A DNA stretch of 64,000 bases from Rhabdothermincola sediminis (GCF_014805525.1 NZ_JACFSZ010000015.1:35359-99358), one strand, 5' to 3'. Shown: positions 1 to 8,963, counted from the stretch's first letter. Notes: generated by a model from the letters alone, not told the origin. A program made the numbers and translations.

Positions 1-232
1 GCTTCATCCCCGGCCTGAGCAGCGCGGGGAGGGGAGGCGAGTCGCCGAGCGGGTTGAGCAGCGCGTGGCGGATGGCCGCGTCAGGGTGTTCGATCGGCTC
101 CAGCGGCTCGGCCGGGTAGATGACCCGAGTCCGCCCCGGTGGGAGCTTCTCGAGGCGGAACCCCTCACCGTGGTGGAACAGGATCGGCGGGGTGTTGCGG
201 TCGACCTCGAGGACGAAGCCAGGTCTGGTCAT
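1..232 (-). CDS. LarA/DUF2088-like protein, N-terminal fragment (cut by window edge)
   Basis: The reading frame starts at ATG 232-230 and runs off the left edge after 77 codons. The segment has an FHHGEGFRLEKLPPG stretch, an IYP motif, and near the edge a conserved-looking LLRPGMK, which I recognise from the N-terminus of the lactate racemase (LarA, DUF2088) superfamily. LarA proper is a nickel-pincer enzyme; actinobacterial relatives have no assigned substrate. The start overlaps the stop of the upstream dehydrogenase gene by 4 bases (ATGA), so both belong to one minus-strand operon that begins at the acyl-CoA reductase gene. Assignment rests on remembered family pattern over a short fragment; the metal-binding part lies outside the window. 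Confidence 0.55.
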   Translation of the reverse strand, partial: MTRPGFVLEVDRNTPPILFHHGEGFRLEKLPPGRTRVIYPAEPLEPIEHPDAAIRHALLNPLGDSPPLPALLRPGMK

Positions 233-1437
233 AGCCGCGTGCGCTCCTTCTCGTTGCGGAGGTCGAAAGCGATCTTCACCGCGCCACGGCGGCCGGCTGA
301 CGCCGCGTGGGCGATGGCATCCTGGTAGCGGGCCAGGGGGTAGGTGGCGCTCACCAGCCGCCCCAGGTCGGCCGCTCGCACCAACTCGAACGCCAGGTCG
401 AAGGTGCGCCGCCGCTCGCCTGACGGGAGCTCCTCGGTGCCGTAGGCGTAGGCGCCGGCGAGCACGATCTCCCGTTGCCACAGGCCGGTGAGATCGACGT
501 GCACGTGGCCCGGCATGCCCACCAGGGTCACCCGCCCCTTCGGGCGCACGGCGGCAAGCGCATCGGCGAGGCTCGCGGCGGAGCCGACGCAGTCGATGAC
601 GTGGTCGGCGCCGCCGGTCAAGCGAGTGATCCGCCCGTCGCCGAGGGCCATGGTGCCAGTGAGGCGGCGCACGGCGCGCAGCACCTCGTCCGGTTCGGCC
701 AGCAGGTCGGCGCCGAGGGCCCGGGCCAGCTCGCGTTGGGTGGGGTGCTTGGCCACGGCGAGGATCGAACCTGCCGGGGTGAAGTGGCGCAGCGCGGCGG
801 TGACCAGCAGGCCAAGGGTGCCCGTGCCGAGCACCACCACCGAGTCGCCTTCTCGGATGCCCGCGGTGAGCGCGGCGTGCACCGCGCACGCGGTGGGCTC
901 CACCATCACCGCGGCCTCGTCGCTCATCGATGCCGGCACCGGGTGCAGCTGGCTCGGGTGGGCGACCATCAACGTCGACCAGCCGCCGCCGGTGTCGTGG
1001 CAGAACCCACTCTGCAGACCGGGGGCCAACGCGCCGAACGCGATGTGCTCGCAGTTGCCAAGATCACCGCGACCGCACGCCGCGCACGGCGGGTCGATGC
1101 CCCGGGTGACGCAGCCGAGCACCGGCTCGACCACCACCCGGTCCGAGCCGTCGGAGCCGGTGCGGTCGGCCACCACCTCGTGCCCCGGCACGAACGGGAA
1201 GGACACGATCGGCTCGAAGTAGCGGGAGGCGTGGCCGTCGATGGTCGACAGGTCGCTGCCACAGATACCCGCCAGTCGGGGGCGGATCACCACCCAGTCG
1301 GGGCCAGGCAGCTCCGGTGGGTCGAGGTCACGCAGGCGCAGCGGCCCGACCTTGGCTCCGGCGCCCGGGGTGAGACGCCCCGCGGCGGCCGCGGCCGCGT
1401 AGCGGGCCGGGCGGGCCTCGAACTGCAGCGCCTTCAC
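229..1437 (-). CDS. zinc-dependent medium-chain alcohol/threonine dehydrogenase-like protein
   Basis: This 402-residue protein is an MDR-type NAD(P)-dependent dehydrogenase. Visible features are the catalytic zinc ligands in GICGSD (Cys59) and GHE (His86, Glu87), a structural-zinc Cys cluster around residues 118-129 (CAACGRGDLGNC), a GTGTLG nucleotide-binding loop near residue 205, and a second DCVG-type strand. GTG 1437 is chosen because it forms a GTGA overlap with the stop of the upstream reductase gene; a longer frame starting at 1539 would overlap that gene by about 100 bases. Its position between a fatty acyl-CoA reductase and a LarA-like gene suggests a role in oxidation or reduction of an alcohol intermediate. 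The substrate cannot be read from the sequence. Confidence 0.85.
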   Translation of the reverse strand: MKALQFEARPARYAAAAAAGRLTPGAGAKVGPLRLRDLDPPELPGPDWVVIRPRLAGICGSDLSTIDGHASRYFEPIVSFPFVPGHEVVADRTGSDGSDRVVVEPVLGCVTRGIDPPCAACGRGDLGNCEHIAFGALAPGLQSGFCHDTGGGWSTLMVAHPSQLHPVPASMSDEAAVMVEPTACAVHAALTAGIREGDSVVVLGTGTLGLLVTAALRHFTPAGSILAVAKHPTQRELARALGADLLAEPDEVLRAVRRLTGTMALGDGRITRLTGGADHVIDCVGSAASLADALAAVRPKGRVTLVGMPGHVHVDLTGLWQREIVLAGAYAYGTEELPSGERRRTFDLAFELVRAADLGRLVSATYPLARYQDAIAHAASAGRRGAVKIAFDLRNEKERTRL

Positions 1438-3794
1438 CGGCGCCGCCCGGTAGCCGCCACGCCGCCCGTGTGGCGGGGGGCGATGGGGATCAGCACTCGG
1501 GGGGCGCCGGGGGCCTTCCCGAAGTGTTCGATGAGCCAACCCCGCTTGCGGGCCAGGGAGGCCAGCCGGGTCTCGGGGTTGACCGCCACCGGGAACCCCA
1601 CCGCCTCCAGCATGGGCAGGTCGCTGGTGGAGTCGGCATAGGCGACCGATTCGCGCAGGTCGACACCGGTCGCCGCGGCGTAGTCGAACAGCGCCTGGGC
1701 CCGGCTCTCGCCGGTGGGGGGGACGCTGGCGAGCTCCCCCACGTAGGTGCCGCGCTCGGTGCGCATGGTGGCGGCGACGATGTCGTCGAACAGCGGCCGC
1801 AGCGGGTTCACCACGAAGTCCAGGGCCCCGGTGATCAGCACCGTGCGATGGCCGAGGCGGCGGTGCTCGCGCACCCGGCGGATCGCGGCCGGGAAGGACT
1901 TGGCCAGGATGAGGGCGGAGAACATCTCCGCCGTGTCCTCGTCGATCTGCTCGACGGGTGCGCCGTCGTAGCGGCGGTAGAAGAGGCGCAGGAAGTCGCT
2001 GCGGTCCTTGCGGTCGAGGGCGAGCAGCGACGGGGCCTCGGCCAGGGTGCGGGCCACGAAGCGGAGCCGGTCGTCGCGGGGGAGGCGGCGGGTGGCGAGC
2101 CAGGCGTAGGAGGCGACCACGTTCGACGCGATCAGCGTGTTCTCCAGGTCGAAGGCCGCCATCTGCCGTTGGGGGGAGAGCACCTGGGCTCGCAGGCGCT
2201 CGTCACGGCTGGGCCCGGTGCGCCCTCCCGGGGTGGTGCGCACCCGGGCGTGCTTCACGACCGACGGCAGGTGGATCTCGGTGACGTAGCGCTCCCAGTC
2301 GATCACCCGGGGGTCGAAGCAGAAGTCCCGGCGGTCCTCGTCGGTCTGTCGCTCCCACATGGCCAGCAGCCGGTCGAGCCCGTACACCGCCTCGCACTCC
2401 GCGTACGCGCCGTACAGCTCGACGTAGGACAGGGCACGCTCGGCCTCCTCTCGTTTCTCCTCGATCGTGGCTCCGAGCTCGGCCTGCTTGCCTCGTAGGG
2501 GCAGCGCGCCGAGCACCCGTTCGGCCTTCTCCAGCGTCTTCTTGGCCTTGGTGAGCTGGCCCTGCACTTTGCCCCGGCCGGGGAACGACCACTTGGGCAC
2601 CACGATCGGCTGGCCCTTGGCGTCGTAGAGCGGATGCTCCGCGAACCAGTCGCTCACCAGGTCGACGAGACGGCGGTACCGCAGCGGGTTCTGCGATCCG
2701 GACGCCACCTGGACCACGTTCGGTTCGGGGCCCGGCCCTTCCGCGGCCACGGCGATGATCGCCGCGGTCACCAGGTCGACGGGGATCACGTCCACGATCC
2801 CCTCGGGCACGCCGGGGAACTGCTTGAGCAGGCCCCGGGCATAGGAGATGATCACCGGCTCGGCCATCCGGAAGCCGCGGATCCAACCCGGGCGGGGCTC
2901 GGCCAGCGCGGACTCGATGATCGACGGCCGCACGATGCTCACCGGCACCGCCCCCCGGGTCTCGACGAGCGCCCGCTCACCGAGGGCCTTGGTGTAGGCG
3001 TAGGCGTCAGGCCAGCCGAGGGAGGCGGCCCGGGCCCTTCCCGCTTCGACCATGCGGTCGGACACCCATCGCTGGCGGAGCTGCTCGGTCTTCTCCGCCA
3101 GCAGGGGACCTCCGGCCGCACCCAGCTCGGCCCGGGCCCGGGCGCGCAGCTCGGCCAGGCGCTGCGGGGTGCGGCTCTCGGCCTCCGCGTCCTGGCGGGC
3201 GCGGCGGGCGCCGTCGACCTCGCGCCGCCAGTCCACGTCGACGAAGAAGGGGCTCTCGTGGACGAGCTGCTCGGGCGCGGCCCCTCGCCGGTTGCCCGCC
3301 ACGTAGCAGGTCGACACCGCGATCAGGTGGGGGGTGGCGCCGAGCTCGCCGAGTACGGCCGCGAGGCGCGCCGGCCCGAGGAGGTTGACCTCGACCGCGG
3401 TGTCGAGCGGCGAGTCGAACGAGACCGTGGCCGCCGAGTGGATGACGGTGTCGCAGCTCGCCAGGATCGCCCGGCCCTCCTCGTCGAGACCCAGACCATC
3501 CCGCCCGACGTCGCCGGCCACCGCTCGGACCCGGCGGGCGGTCATCTCGGCGAACCCGTCCCGGCCCAGCTCGGCTCGCAGCCGGTCGAAGGCGTCGTTC
3601 TTGAGGATCTCCCGCTGCACCCGCTGGTCGACCGACGAGCGCTTGCCGGGACGCACCAGCAGCACCACCTCGCACTCGGGCACCGAGCGCAGCAGCCGCT
3701 CGAGCACGTTGGTGCCGAGGAACCCGGTGGTCCCGGTGAGGAAGAGGCGCCGACCGGCGAGCGCGTCGCGGATCACGGGGCCATTGTCTACCAT
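1434..3794 (-). CDS. fatty acyl-CoA reductase (SDR) fused to HAD-family hydrolase
   Basis: A 786-residue two-domain protein. The N-terminal ~480 residues form a male-sterility type extended SDR domain (NAD_binding_4) that reduces acyl-CoA or acyl-carrier thioesters: GTTGFLG loop near residue 19, HSAATVSF, and the YxxxK pair in YTKALGE. The C-terminal ~220 residues form a HAD-IB hydrolase with a FDLENTLI motif (second acid is Glu where Asp is usual), LITGALDF and the ADSTSDLPML motif. I know this SDR-HAD fusion from actinobacteria, where it is linked to lipid alcohol metabolism; the HAD substrate is unknown. ATG 3794 is chosen because a frame from 3899 would overlap the divergent TetR gene. 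Only 7 bases separate the two start codons, so regulation by the TetR protein is likely. Confidence 0.82.
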   Translation of the reverse strand: MVDNGPVIRDALAGRRLFLTGTTGFLGTNVLERLLRSVPECEVVLLVRPGKRSSVDQRVQREILKNDAFDRLRAELGRDGFAEMTARRVRAVAGDVGRDGLGLDEEGRAILASCDTVIHSAATVSFDSPLDTAVEVNLLGPARLAAVLGELGATPHLIAVSTCYVAGNRRGAAPEQLVHESPFFVDVDWRREVDGARRARQDAEAESRTPQRLAELRARARAELGAAGGPLLAEKTEQLRQRWVSDRMVEAGRARAASLGWPDAYAYTKALGERALVETRGAVPVSIVRPSIIESALAEPRPGWIRGFRMAEPVIISYARGLLKQFPGVPEGIVDVIPVDLVTAAIIAVAAEGPGPEPNVVQVASGSQNPLRYRRLVDLVSDWFAEHPLYDAKGQPIVVPKWSFPGRGKVQGQLTKAKKTLEKAERVLGALPLRGKQAELGATIEEKREEAERALSYVELYGAYAECEAVYGLDRLLAMWERQTDEDRRDFCFDPRVIDWERYVTEIHLPSVVKHARVRTTPGGRTGPSRDERLRAQVLSPQRQMAAFDLENTLIASNVVASYAWLATRRLPRDDRLRFVARTLAEAPSLLALDRKDRSDFLRLFYRRYDGAPVEQIDEDTAEMFSALILAKSFPAAIRRVREHRRLGHRTVLITGALDFVVNPLRPLFDDIVAATMRTERGTYVGELASVPPTGESRAQALFDYAAATGVDLRESVAYADSTSDLPMLEAVGFPVAVNPETRLASLARKRGWLIEHFGKAPGAPRVLIPIAPRHTGGVAATGRRR

Positions 3795-3800
3795 TTGGTA
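3789..3800. promoter_or_regulatory. candidate TetR operator overlapping a -10 element
   Basis: Between the divergent starts at 3794 (-) and 3802 (+) lies TACCA-TT-TGGTA, a perfect 5-bp inverted repeat with a 2-bp centre. Its left half, TACCAT (3789-3794), also reads as a TAnnnT -10 hexamer 7 bases before the TetR GTG, which would give a leaderless transcript. A repressor bound here would cover both start regions. The arms are short, so this is a hypothesis based on position and symmetry. Confidence 0.4.
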
Positions 3801-3801
3801 A

Positions 3802-4434
3802 GTGACGGCCAAAGCCCCGGTGGTGACACCTCCCGGCACTCGCGGCGAGAGCACCCGTGAACGGGTGCTCGATGCTGCTCTGGCCTCGTTCGGCACCAAG
3901 GGCTACGAGGCGACCTCCCTCGATCATCTGGCCGTGGATCTCGGGGTGCGCAAGCAGACCATCCTCTACTACTTCCCCGCCAAGGCCGATCTGCTCGACG
4001 CGGTGGTGGACCGCGCGGCTGATGACCTGGCGAGCGCGCTCGAGGCGGCTGTGGCGGACGCGGGTGACGGGTTCGCCCGGGTGGAGGCGATCGTGCGGTC
4101 CGTGTTCCGCTTGGCCATGCGCCGGCCCGAGCTGCTGGGCCTGCTTCGGGAGGTCAGCCGCCTCGGCTCACCGGTCGCCACCCGGCTGACGGAGCGCTTC
4201 GAGCCCCTCGTCGCCCGGGCCACCGCCTTCCTCGAGGCCGAGATGGCCGCGGGCCGGGTCCGCACCTGCGACGCCCGGTTGCTGCTGCTCTCCGTGTACT
4301 CCACCGTGCTCGGGGTGGCGACGGAGGTCGAGGTCCTGCGGGCGGTGGGGATCGAGCCGACGTTGCGGTCGATGGCGGTCCGGCGCCGGGAGCTGCTGCG
4401 GTTCCTGCACTCGGCGCTGGCGACCGACGGCTGA
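3802..4434 (+). CDS. TetR/AcrR-family transcriptional regulator
   Basis: A 210-residue regulator. The N-terminal DNA-binding domain spans about residues 15-62, with the typical ERVLDAALASF helix, the HTH recognition segment (SLDHLAVDLGVRKQTILYYF) and the KADLLDAVV helix after it. The C-terminal ligand-binding domain is helical and not assignable to an effector. It starts at GTG 3802, 7 bases after a TACCAT hexamer, and is divergent from the acyl-CoA reductase operon with almost no spacer, which is the usual arrangement for a local repressor of a lipid metabolic operon. The ligand is unknown; an acyl-CoA is a reasonable guess only. Confidence 0.9.
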   Translation: MTAKAPVVTPPGTRGESTRERVLDAALASFGTKGYEATSLDHLAVDLGVRKQTILYYFPAKADLLDAVVDRAADDLASALEAAVADAGDGFARVEAIVRSVFRLAMRRPELLGLLREVSRLGSPVATRLTERFEPLVARATAFLEAEMAAGRVRTCDARLLLLSVYSTVLGVATEVEVLRAVGIEPTLRSMAVRRRELLRFLHSALATDG

Positions 4435-4474
4435 TCACCGAGAGCAACCGCGCGAGGGGCAGACTGTCGCCCGT

Positions 4475-5413
4475 ATGGCCGAGCAGCCCGCAGCGACCGG
4501 ACCCGGAGACGGTGCGTCCGGCGTGACGGACCTGGCCAGGTCCCAGGAGCGCTCCCGCCTCGCCCGGGCCCGGGCCGCGGCTCGTGACCGGGCGGCGCTC
4601 TACGCGGACATCGCCAACCGCCGGTGGCCGGCCGTGGTCATGCTGGCCGACCTCTGGCGGCGCTACCGGCGGCTGAACGGCACCGCCCTGGCCGGGAACC
4701 TGGCTTTCCGGATCTTCGTGTGGTTGCTGCCGGTGACCCTCATGATCGTCGCCCTGCTAGCGGTGGCCAACGACGGTGGTGTCGAGGTCGAGGAGCAGGT
4801 CGGCAACCGGCTCGGGGACGCCTTCCGGCAGGCGGTCAGCACCTCGATCGCCGACGGCCGCACCTCGAAGTGGCAGGCGGCTGGCGTGGCCCTGGTCGGC
4901 TTGGTGCTCGCGTCGTCGGGTCTGCTCTCGGCGTTCCACTACGCGGCGCTCCAGCTCTGGGAGCTGCCACCGGGCCCGCCTCCTCGCCGAGCGGCTCGGG
5001 CCGCGAAGCTGGCGGGTGCGCTCACCTTCACCGTGGTCGTGCTGGCGGTGCTCGGCGCGGTGCGCAGCAGCGGGATCGTCGTCGGGCTGATGGCCGTGGC
5101 CGTGAACGCCGTGTTCACGGCGGGCCTGCTCGTGGCGCTGTTCTGGATGATGCCCCGCCGAGCCACCTCCTGGCCGTGGCTGGTGCCAGGGGCGCTGGCA
5201 GGCGCGGCGGCGGTGGTCGTGCTGCAGGCGTACACCGCGTTCTGGTTGCCCCGGCACGTGGCGTCGCTGTCGACCACCTACGGGACCTTCGGCATCGCCG
5301 CGGCCGCACTCGGCTACCTGTTCCTCAACGGGCTCATCATCGTGGTCGCGATGCTGGTGAACGTCGTGTGGTGGGACTACCACCAAGCCCGTGATCAGCT
5401 CTCCAGCCCGTAG
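4475..5413 (+). CDS. YihY/BrkB-family inner membrane protein
   Basis: A 312-residue integral membrane protein of the YihY/virulence factor BrkB family (once misnamed RNase BN). After a charged cytoplasmic N-terminus of about 60 residues it shows the family signature around NGTALAGNLAFRIFVWLLP, then about five more hydrophobic helices, including the C-terminal YGTFGIAAAALGYLFLNGLIIVVAM segment. The molecular activity of the family is not established; transport or envelope roles have been proposed. It lies 40 bases downstream of the TetR gene, so co-transcription is possible, and it ends before a strong hairpin at 5482-5521. Confidence 0.88.
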   Translation: MAEQPAATGPGDGASGVTDLARSQERSRLARARAAARDRAALYADIANRRWPAVVMLADLWRRYRRLNGTALAGNLAFRIFVWLLPVTLMIVALLAVANDGGVEVEEQVGNRLGDAFRQAVSTSIADGRTSKWQAAGVALVGLVLASSGLLSAFHYAALQLWELPPGPPPRRAARAAKLAGALTFTVVVLAVLGAVRSSGIVVGLMAVAVNAVFTAGLLVALFWMMPRRATSWPWLVPGALAGAAAVVVLQAYTAFWLPRHVASLSTTYGTFGIAAAALGYLFLNGLIIVVAMLVNVVWWDYHQARDQLSSP

Positions 5414-5481
5414 AGCAGCCGACGTCGACCCGCCTCCGTGTTCCCGTCCCCCGTGCGTGTGCGAGCCCCTGTTCGCGTTCT

Positions 5482-5521
5482 GGCATGTCAAACGCGTGCG
5501 GTGGCACGCGTTTGACATGCC
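5482..5521. terminator. 18-bp perfect hairpin between convergent genes (bidirectional terminator candidate)
   Basis: Left arm GGCATGTCAAACGCGTGC (5482-5499) is exactly complementary to the right arm (5504-5521) with a GGTG loop. It lies between the convergent YihY and SMP-30 genes, where a two-way terminator is expected. No T-run follows on either strand, as is common in high-GC actinobacteria. A REP-like element is the alternative. Confidence 0.7.
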
Positions 5522-5564
5522 GGTTGGTGGGGCGGGGAGTTGGAGCGAGCGCGGCGGGTGGTGG

Positions 5565-6404
5565 TCAGGTCGGGCCGGGCACGTCGACCCGGGTGGCCTC
5601 GATGTGGCCGGAGCGCAGCTCGGCGGTGCGGGCGGGGTTCGACGACTCGGCCGTGCACACGTAGAGCGTGCGCCCGTCCGACCCGCCGAGGACGCACGCG
5701 TAGGCGCCCCGGTCGCCCGTCGATCGCCAGTCGACCGCGCCGGCACCCTCCACGACCCGCATCACCCCCTTGTTCACCGGGTCCGCCACCCAGATCGCAC
5801 CTTCGGCGTCGATGCAGATGCCATCCGGCACGTTCGGGCGCAGGTCCGCCCAGATCCGGCTGTTGGCCAGTGAGCCGTCGGGGCAGATGTCGTAGGCCGA
5901 CAGGCGCTGGCCGAACGACTCCGCCACGATCAGCGTGCGGCCATCGGCGGTGACCACCGAGCCGTTCGGGAACAGCAGCTCCTCGATGACCACCCACGCG
6001 TCGCCGTCAGGGGTGACGCAGACCATGTTGGCGCCCGTGAACTCCTCGCCGGCGTCGAGGTCGAAGCCGAAGTTGCCGACGTACGCGTGGCCGGCGGCGT
6101 CTACCACCATGTCGTTGCAATGGAAGGTGGCGAACGGGCTGAGATCGGCGACCTCGTGCAAGCCGTCGGCGTCGAGGCGCAGGAGCCGGCGGTCGGTCAT
6201 CGACACCACGAGCATCGTGCCGTCCGGCCACCACCCCAGGCCGGCGGGTTGGCCGGGCACCTCGCACACCAGCTCGGTCTGGCCTTGTTCCGTCATGGCC
6301 CAGACCTTGCGGTCGTGCATGTCGGAGAACCACAGGCGCCCCTCGTGCCATCGGGGGCACTCCGGGAAGACGAGCTGGTCGAGCAAGGTGGTGAACTCGG
6401 ACAA
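5565..6404 (-). CDS. SMP-30/gluconolactonase/LRE-family protein
   Basis: A 279-residue six-bladed beta-propeller of the SMP-30/gluconolaconase family, which hydrolyse sugar or other lactones with a single divalent metal. The expected metal-site residues are visible: Glu15 in FPECPRW, Asn97-Asp98 in HCNDM, Asn147 in FPNGS and Asp194 in VPDGICID. Length matches the family. The start is TTG 6404, preceded by GAGAG-type Shine-Dalgarno bases; no ATG or GTG fits the N-terminal family boundary better. It stands alone between a hairpin and the ddl gene, so the lactone substrate cannot be inferred. Confidence 0.88.
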   Translation of the reverse strand: MSEFTTLLDQLVFPECPRWHEGRLWFSDMHDRKVWAMTEQGQTELVCEVPGQPAGLGWWPDGTMLVVSMTDRRLLRLDADGLHEVADLSPFATFHCNDMVVDAAGHAYVGNFGFDLDAGEEFTGANMVCVTPDGDAWVVIEELLFPNGSVVTADGRTLIVAESFGQRLSAYDICPDGSLANSRIWADLRPNVPDGICIDAEGAIWVADPVNKGVMRVVEGAGAVDWRSTGDRGAYACVLGGSDGRTLYVCTAESSNPARTAELRSGHIEATRVDVPGPT

Positions 6405-6472
6405 GGTGGCTCTCAGCTCTCCTCGGGTCGGGCGGCTCGCGGCCGGGATCGTGACGCTCGATCAGGGTTCGA

Positions 6473-7540
6473 TCAGGACGTACGCCGCTTGGCGGCCCTG
6501 CGAGCGTACCGTTCGAGCGCGAGCCGGATCAGCTCATCGATGAGCGCTCCGTAGCCCAGCCCCGATGCCTCCCACAGCTTCGGGTACATCGAGATCGGGG
6601 TGAATCCCGGGATGGTGTTGACCTCGTTGACCAGCAGGCCGCGGCCCGCCTCTTCGTAGAAGAAGTCGACCCGGGCCATGCCTTCGCAGCGCAGGGCGGT
6701 GAACGCTCGCAGGGCCAGCTGCCGCGCCTGCGCGGACACCGGCTCGGGGAGGTCGGCCGGGATGACCGTCCGCGCGGCACCGTCGAGGTACTTGTCCTCG
6801 TAGTCGTAGAACTCCGCGCCGGGCACGATCTCCCCGACGACCGATGCGCGGGGGTCGAGGTTGCCGAGCACCGCGCACTCCAGCTCGCGCCCGTCGATGG
6901 CCTCCTCGACCACCAGCCACTCGTCGTAGCGCGCCGCGCTCGCCAAGGCCCGACCGAGTGAGAGCGTGTCCTTCGCCTTCGAGACACCAACCGACGAGCC
7001 CATGTTCGCTGGCTTCACGAACACCGGCAGGCCGAGCTGGTCGACGAGCTCCTCCACCAGCTCGTCGCCGATGGCCCGCTCGTGGACTGCCCGGAAGCGG
7101 GCTTGTGGCAGCCCGTTGGCGGAGAAGAGCTCCTTGGCCTTGGCCTTGTCCATGGCCAGCGCGCTGGCGAGCACGCCACAGCCGGCGTAAGGGACGCCGG
7201 CGAGCTCCAGCAGTCCCTGGACCGTGCCGTCCTCACCCAGTGGACCGTGCAAGAGCGGGAGCACCACCAACCGCTCGCCCGCCGCCGGCTCGAGCAACGC
7301 GAAGGGGCTCACCTCGGGGCCCGAGGTGGGCAGCTCCTCGGGCAGCGCATCGGGACCGGCGGCCAGCGCGCCGGCCACCTCCTCGGCGAACACCCACCGG
7401 CCGGTCGTCGTGATGGCCACCGGTTGGACGTCGTAACGCTCGAGGTCGGTCGCGGCGAGGACGTGGCGAGCGGTGACCAACGAGATCTCGTGCTCGGCGG
7501 ACTGGCCCCCGAACAGCACGACCAGGCGGATGCGCTCCAC
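6473..7540 (-). CDS. ddl: D-alanine--D-alanine ligase
   Basis: A 355-residue ATP-grasp ligase that makes the D-Ala-D-Ala dipeptide for peptidoglycan in the cytoplasm. It shows the N-terminal VVLFGGQSAEHEIS signature, KPANMGSSVGVSK in the ATP-binding region, the EEAIDGRELECAV strand, and the C-terminal VNEVNTIPGFT metal/ATP motif. The frame stays open to 7774 but GTG 7540 is chosen: the N-terminus then matches the family, and TACGGT (minus strand, 7553-7548) lies 7 bases upstream, fitting a leaderless start. It is divergent from murF, which uses its product. Confidence 0.95.
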   Translation of the reverse strand: MERIRLVVLFGGQSAEHEISLVTARHVLAATDLERYDVQPVAITTTGRWVFAEEVAGALAAGPDALPEELPTSGPEVSPFALLEPAAGERLVVLPLLHGPLGEDGTVQGLLELAGVPYAGCGVLASALAMDKAKAKELFSANGLPQARFRAVHERAIGDELVEELVDQLGLPVFVKPANMGSSVGVSKAKDTLSLGRALASAARYDEWLVVEEAIDGRELECAVLGNLDPRASVVGEIVPGAEFYDYEDKYLDGAARTVIPADLPEPVSAQARQLALRAFTALRCEGMARVDFFYEEAGRGLLVNEVNTIPGFTPISMYPKLWEASGLGYGALIDELIRLALERYARRAAKRRTS

Positions 7541-7547
7541 AGCCCGG

Positions 7548-7629
7548 ACCGTAGCCTGCGCCGGCCGCTGCGACGGCTGAGGGGCGCGCGGTGCGTGCCC
7601 CTCGTGTGGCCGGGTCCCACCAGTATCGT
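7548..7629. promoter_or_regulatory. divergent leaderless promoters of ddl and murF
   Basis: In the 97-bp gap between the two start codons there are two TAnnnT hexamers facing outward: TACGGT on the minus strand at 7553-7548, 7 bases before the ddl GTG, and TATCGT on the plus strand at 7624-7629, 8 bases before the murF GTG. Neither gene has a convincing Shine-Dalgarno sequence, so transcription probably starts at the start codon. The -35 boxes are not clear. Confidence 0.55.
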
Positions 7630-7637
7630 GCGGGCGC

Positions 7638-8963
7638 GTGAGGTTCCCCGTGTCAGAAGTGGCGGCCGCGGTGTCCGGCACCGTGGTCGGTACCGCCGGT
7701 GACGAGGCCACCGTCGACGGTGCGGCGATCGACAGCCGCGAGATGCTGGGCGGGGAACTCTTCGTGCCGATCATGGGCGTGCGCGACGGTCACGACTTCA
7801 TCACGGCCGCGGTCGAGCGCGGTGCGGCGGCCTACCTGACGAGCCGAGCGGCGGAGGCCATGGCCACGGCCGAGGTGCCGGCCGTGGTGGTGGACGACAC
7901 CGCCGCCGCGCTCAGCACCCTGGGCGGGCTGGCCCGGTCGCGGCTGGCGGGACCGGTGGTGGGTATCACCGGCTCGGTCGGCAAGACCACCACCAAGGAC
8001 CTGCTCACCGCGGTGCTCGGGCATCGCTACCGGACCCATGCCAGCCTCCGCAGCTTCAACAACGAGTTGGGCGTGCCGCTCACGCTGGTCAACGCACCCG
8101 ACGACACGGAGGCCACCGTGGTGGAGATGGGGGCCCGCGGTCACGGGCACATCGCGGAGCTCTGCCAGGTGGCGCGTCCCACCGTCGGGGTGGTCACGAC
8201 CGTCGAGCTGGTCCACACCGAGATGTTCGGTGACCTCGAGTCGGTGGCCGCGGCGAAGGGTGAGCTGATCGAGTCGCTGCCCGACGAGGGGGTGGCGGTG
8301 CTCAACGCCGACAACCCGTTCGTGGCGGAGATGGCGGCGCGCACCAGCGCCCGGGTGGTGACCATCGGCAAGAGGGGAGAGGTGCACGCCGCTGCCGTCG
8401 AGGTCGACGGCGATCTGCGTACCCGCTTCGAACTGCGCTCGCCGTGGGGGAGCACCGAGGTGGTGCTCGCGGTGCGCGGCGCGCACAACGTGCACAACGC
8501 GCTGGCCGCGGCGGCGGTGGGCCTGGTCTGCGGGGTCGACCTGGCAGCGGTGGCCGAGGGCCTGGGCCAGGCGGAGGGGTCGCCGTGGCGGATGGACCTT
8601 CGGCGGGCCCCGAGCGGTCTGCAGGTGCTGAACGACGCCTACAACGCCGGGCCGGCCTCGATGGAGGCCGCGCTGCATGCGCTGGCCCGCCTCGACGCCG
8701 ACCGCCGCATCGCGGTGCTCGGGCCGATGGCCGAGCTCGGTGACCACCACGAGGCCGCCCACCGGCGGGTGGCCGAGCTGGCGGTCGCGCTGGGCATCGA
8801 GGTGCTGGCGGTGGGGACCGACGACTACGGCGTGGCCTCGGTGCCCGACGCCGATGCGGCGCTCGAGTCGCTGGGCCCACTCGGCGAGGGCGACGCCGTG
8901 CTGGTCAAAGGCAGCCGGGTGGCGGGGCTGGAACACCTCGCCCATCTGCTCCACGGCGCCTGA
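7638..8963 (+). CDS. murF: UDP-N-acetylmuramoyl-tripeptide--D-alanyl-D-alanine ligase
   Basis: A 441-residue Mur ligase that joins D-Ala-D-Ala to UDP-MurNAc-tripeptide, the last cytoplasmic amino-acid addition in peptidoglycan synthesis. Seen are the N-terminal substrate domain with DSREMLGGELFVP, the ATP P-loop GITGSVGKTTTK near residues 109-120, the FNNELGVPLTL segment, the EMGARGHGHI segment and the C-terminal domain with LNDAYNAGPASM and VLGPMAELG. Starts at GTG 7638. Normally murF lies in the dcw cluster; here it stands alone, divergent from ddl. Confidence 0.96.
   Translation: MRFPVSEVAAAVSGTVVGTAGDEATVDGAAIDSREMLGGELFVPIMGVRDGHDFITAAVERGAAAYLTSRAAEAMATAEVPAVVVDDTAAALSTLGGLARSRLAGPVVGITGSVGKTTTKDLLTAVLGHRYRTHASLRSFNNELGVPLTLVNAPDDTEATVVEMGARGHGHIAELCQVARPTVGVVTTVELVHTEMFGDLESVAAAKGELIESLPDEGVAVLNADNPFVAEMAARTSARVVTIGKRGEVHAAAVEVDGDLRTRFELRSPWGSTEVVLAVRGAHNVHNALAAAAVGLVCGVDLAAVAEGLGQAEGSPWRMDLRRAPSGLQVLNDAYNAGPASMEAALHALARLDADRRIAVLGPMAELGDHHEAAHRRVAELAVALGIEVLAVGTDDYGVASVPDADAALESLGPLGEGDAVLVKGSRVAGLEHLAHLLHGA

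Noticed and set aside
475..1641. Long plus-strand open frame opposite the zinc dehydrogenase
   Set aside because: His/Gly/Arg-rich translation typical of a shadow frame; the minus-strand gene has complete dehydrogenase motifs.
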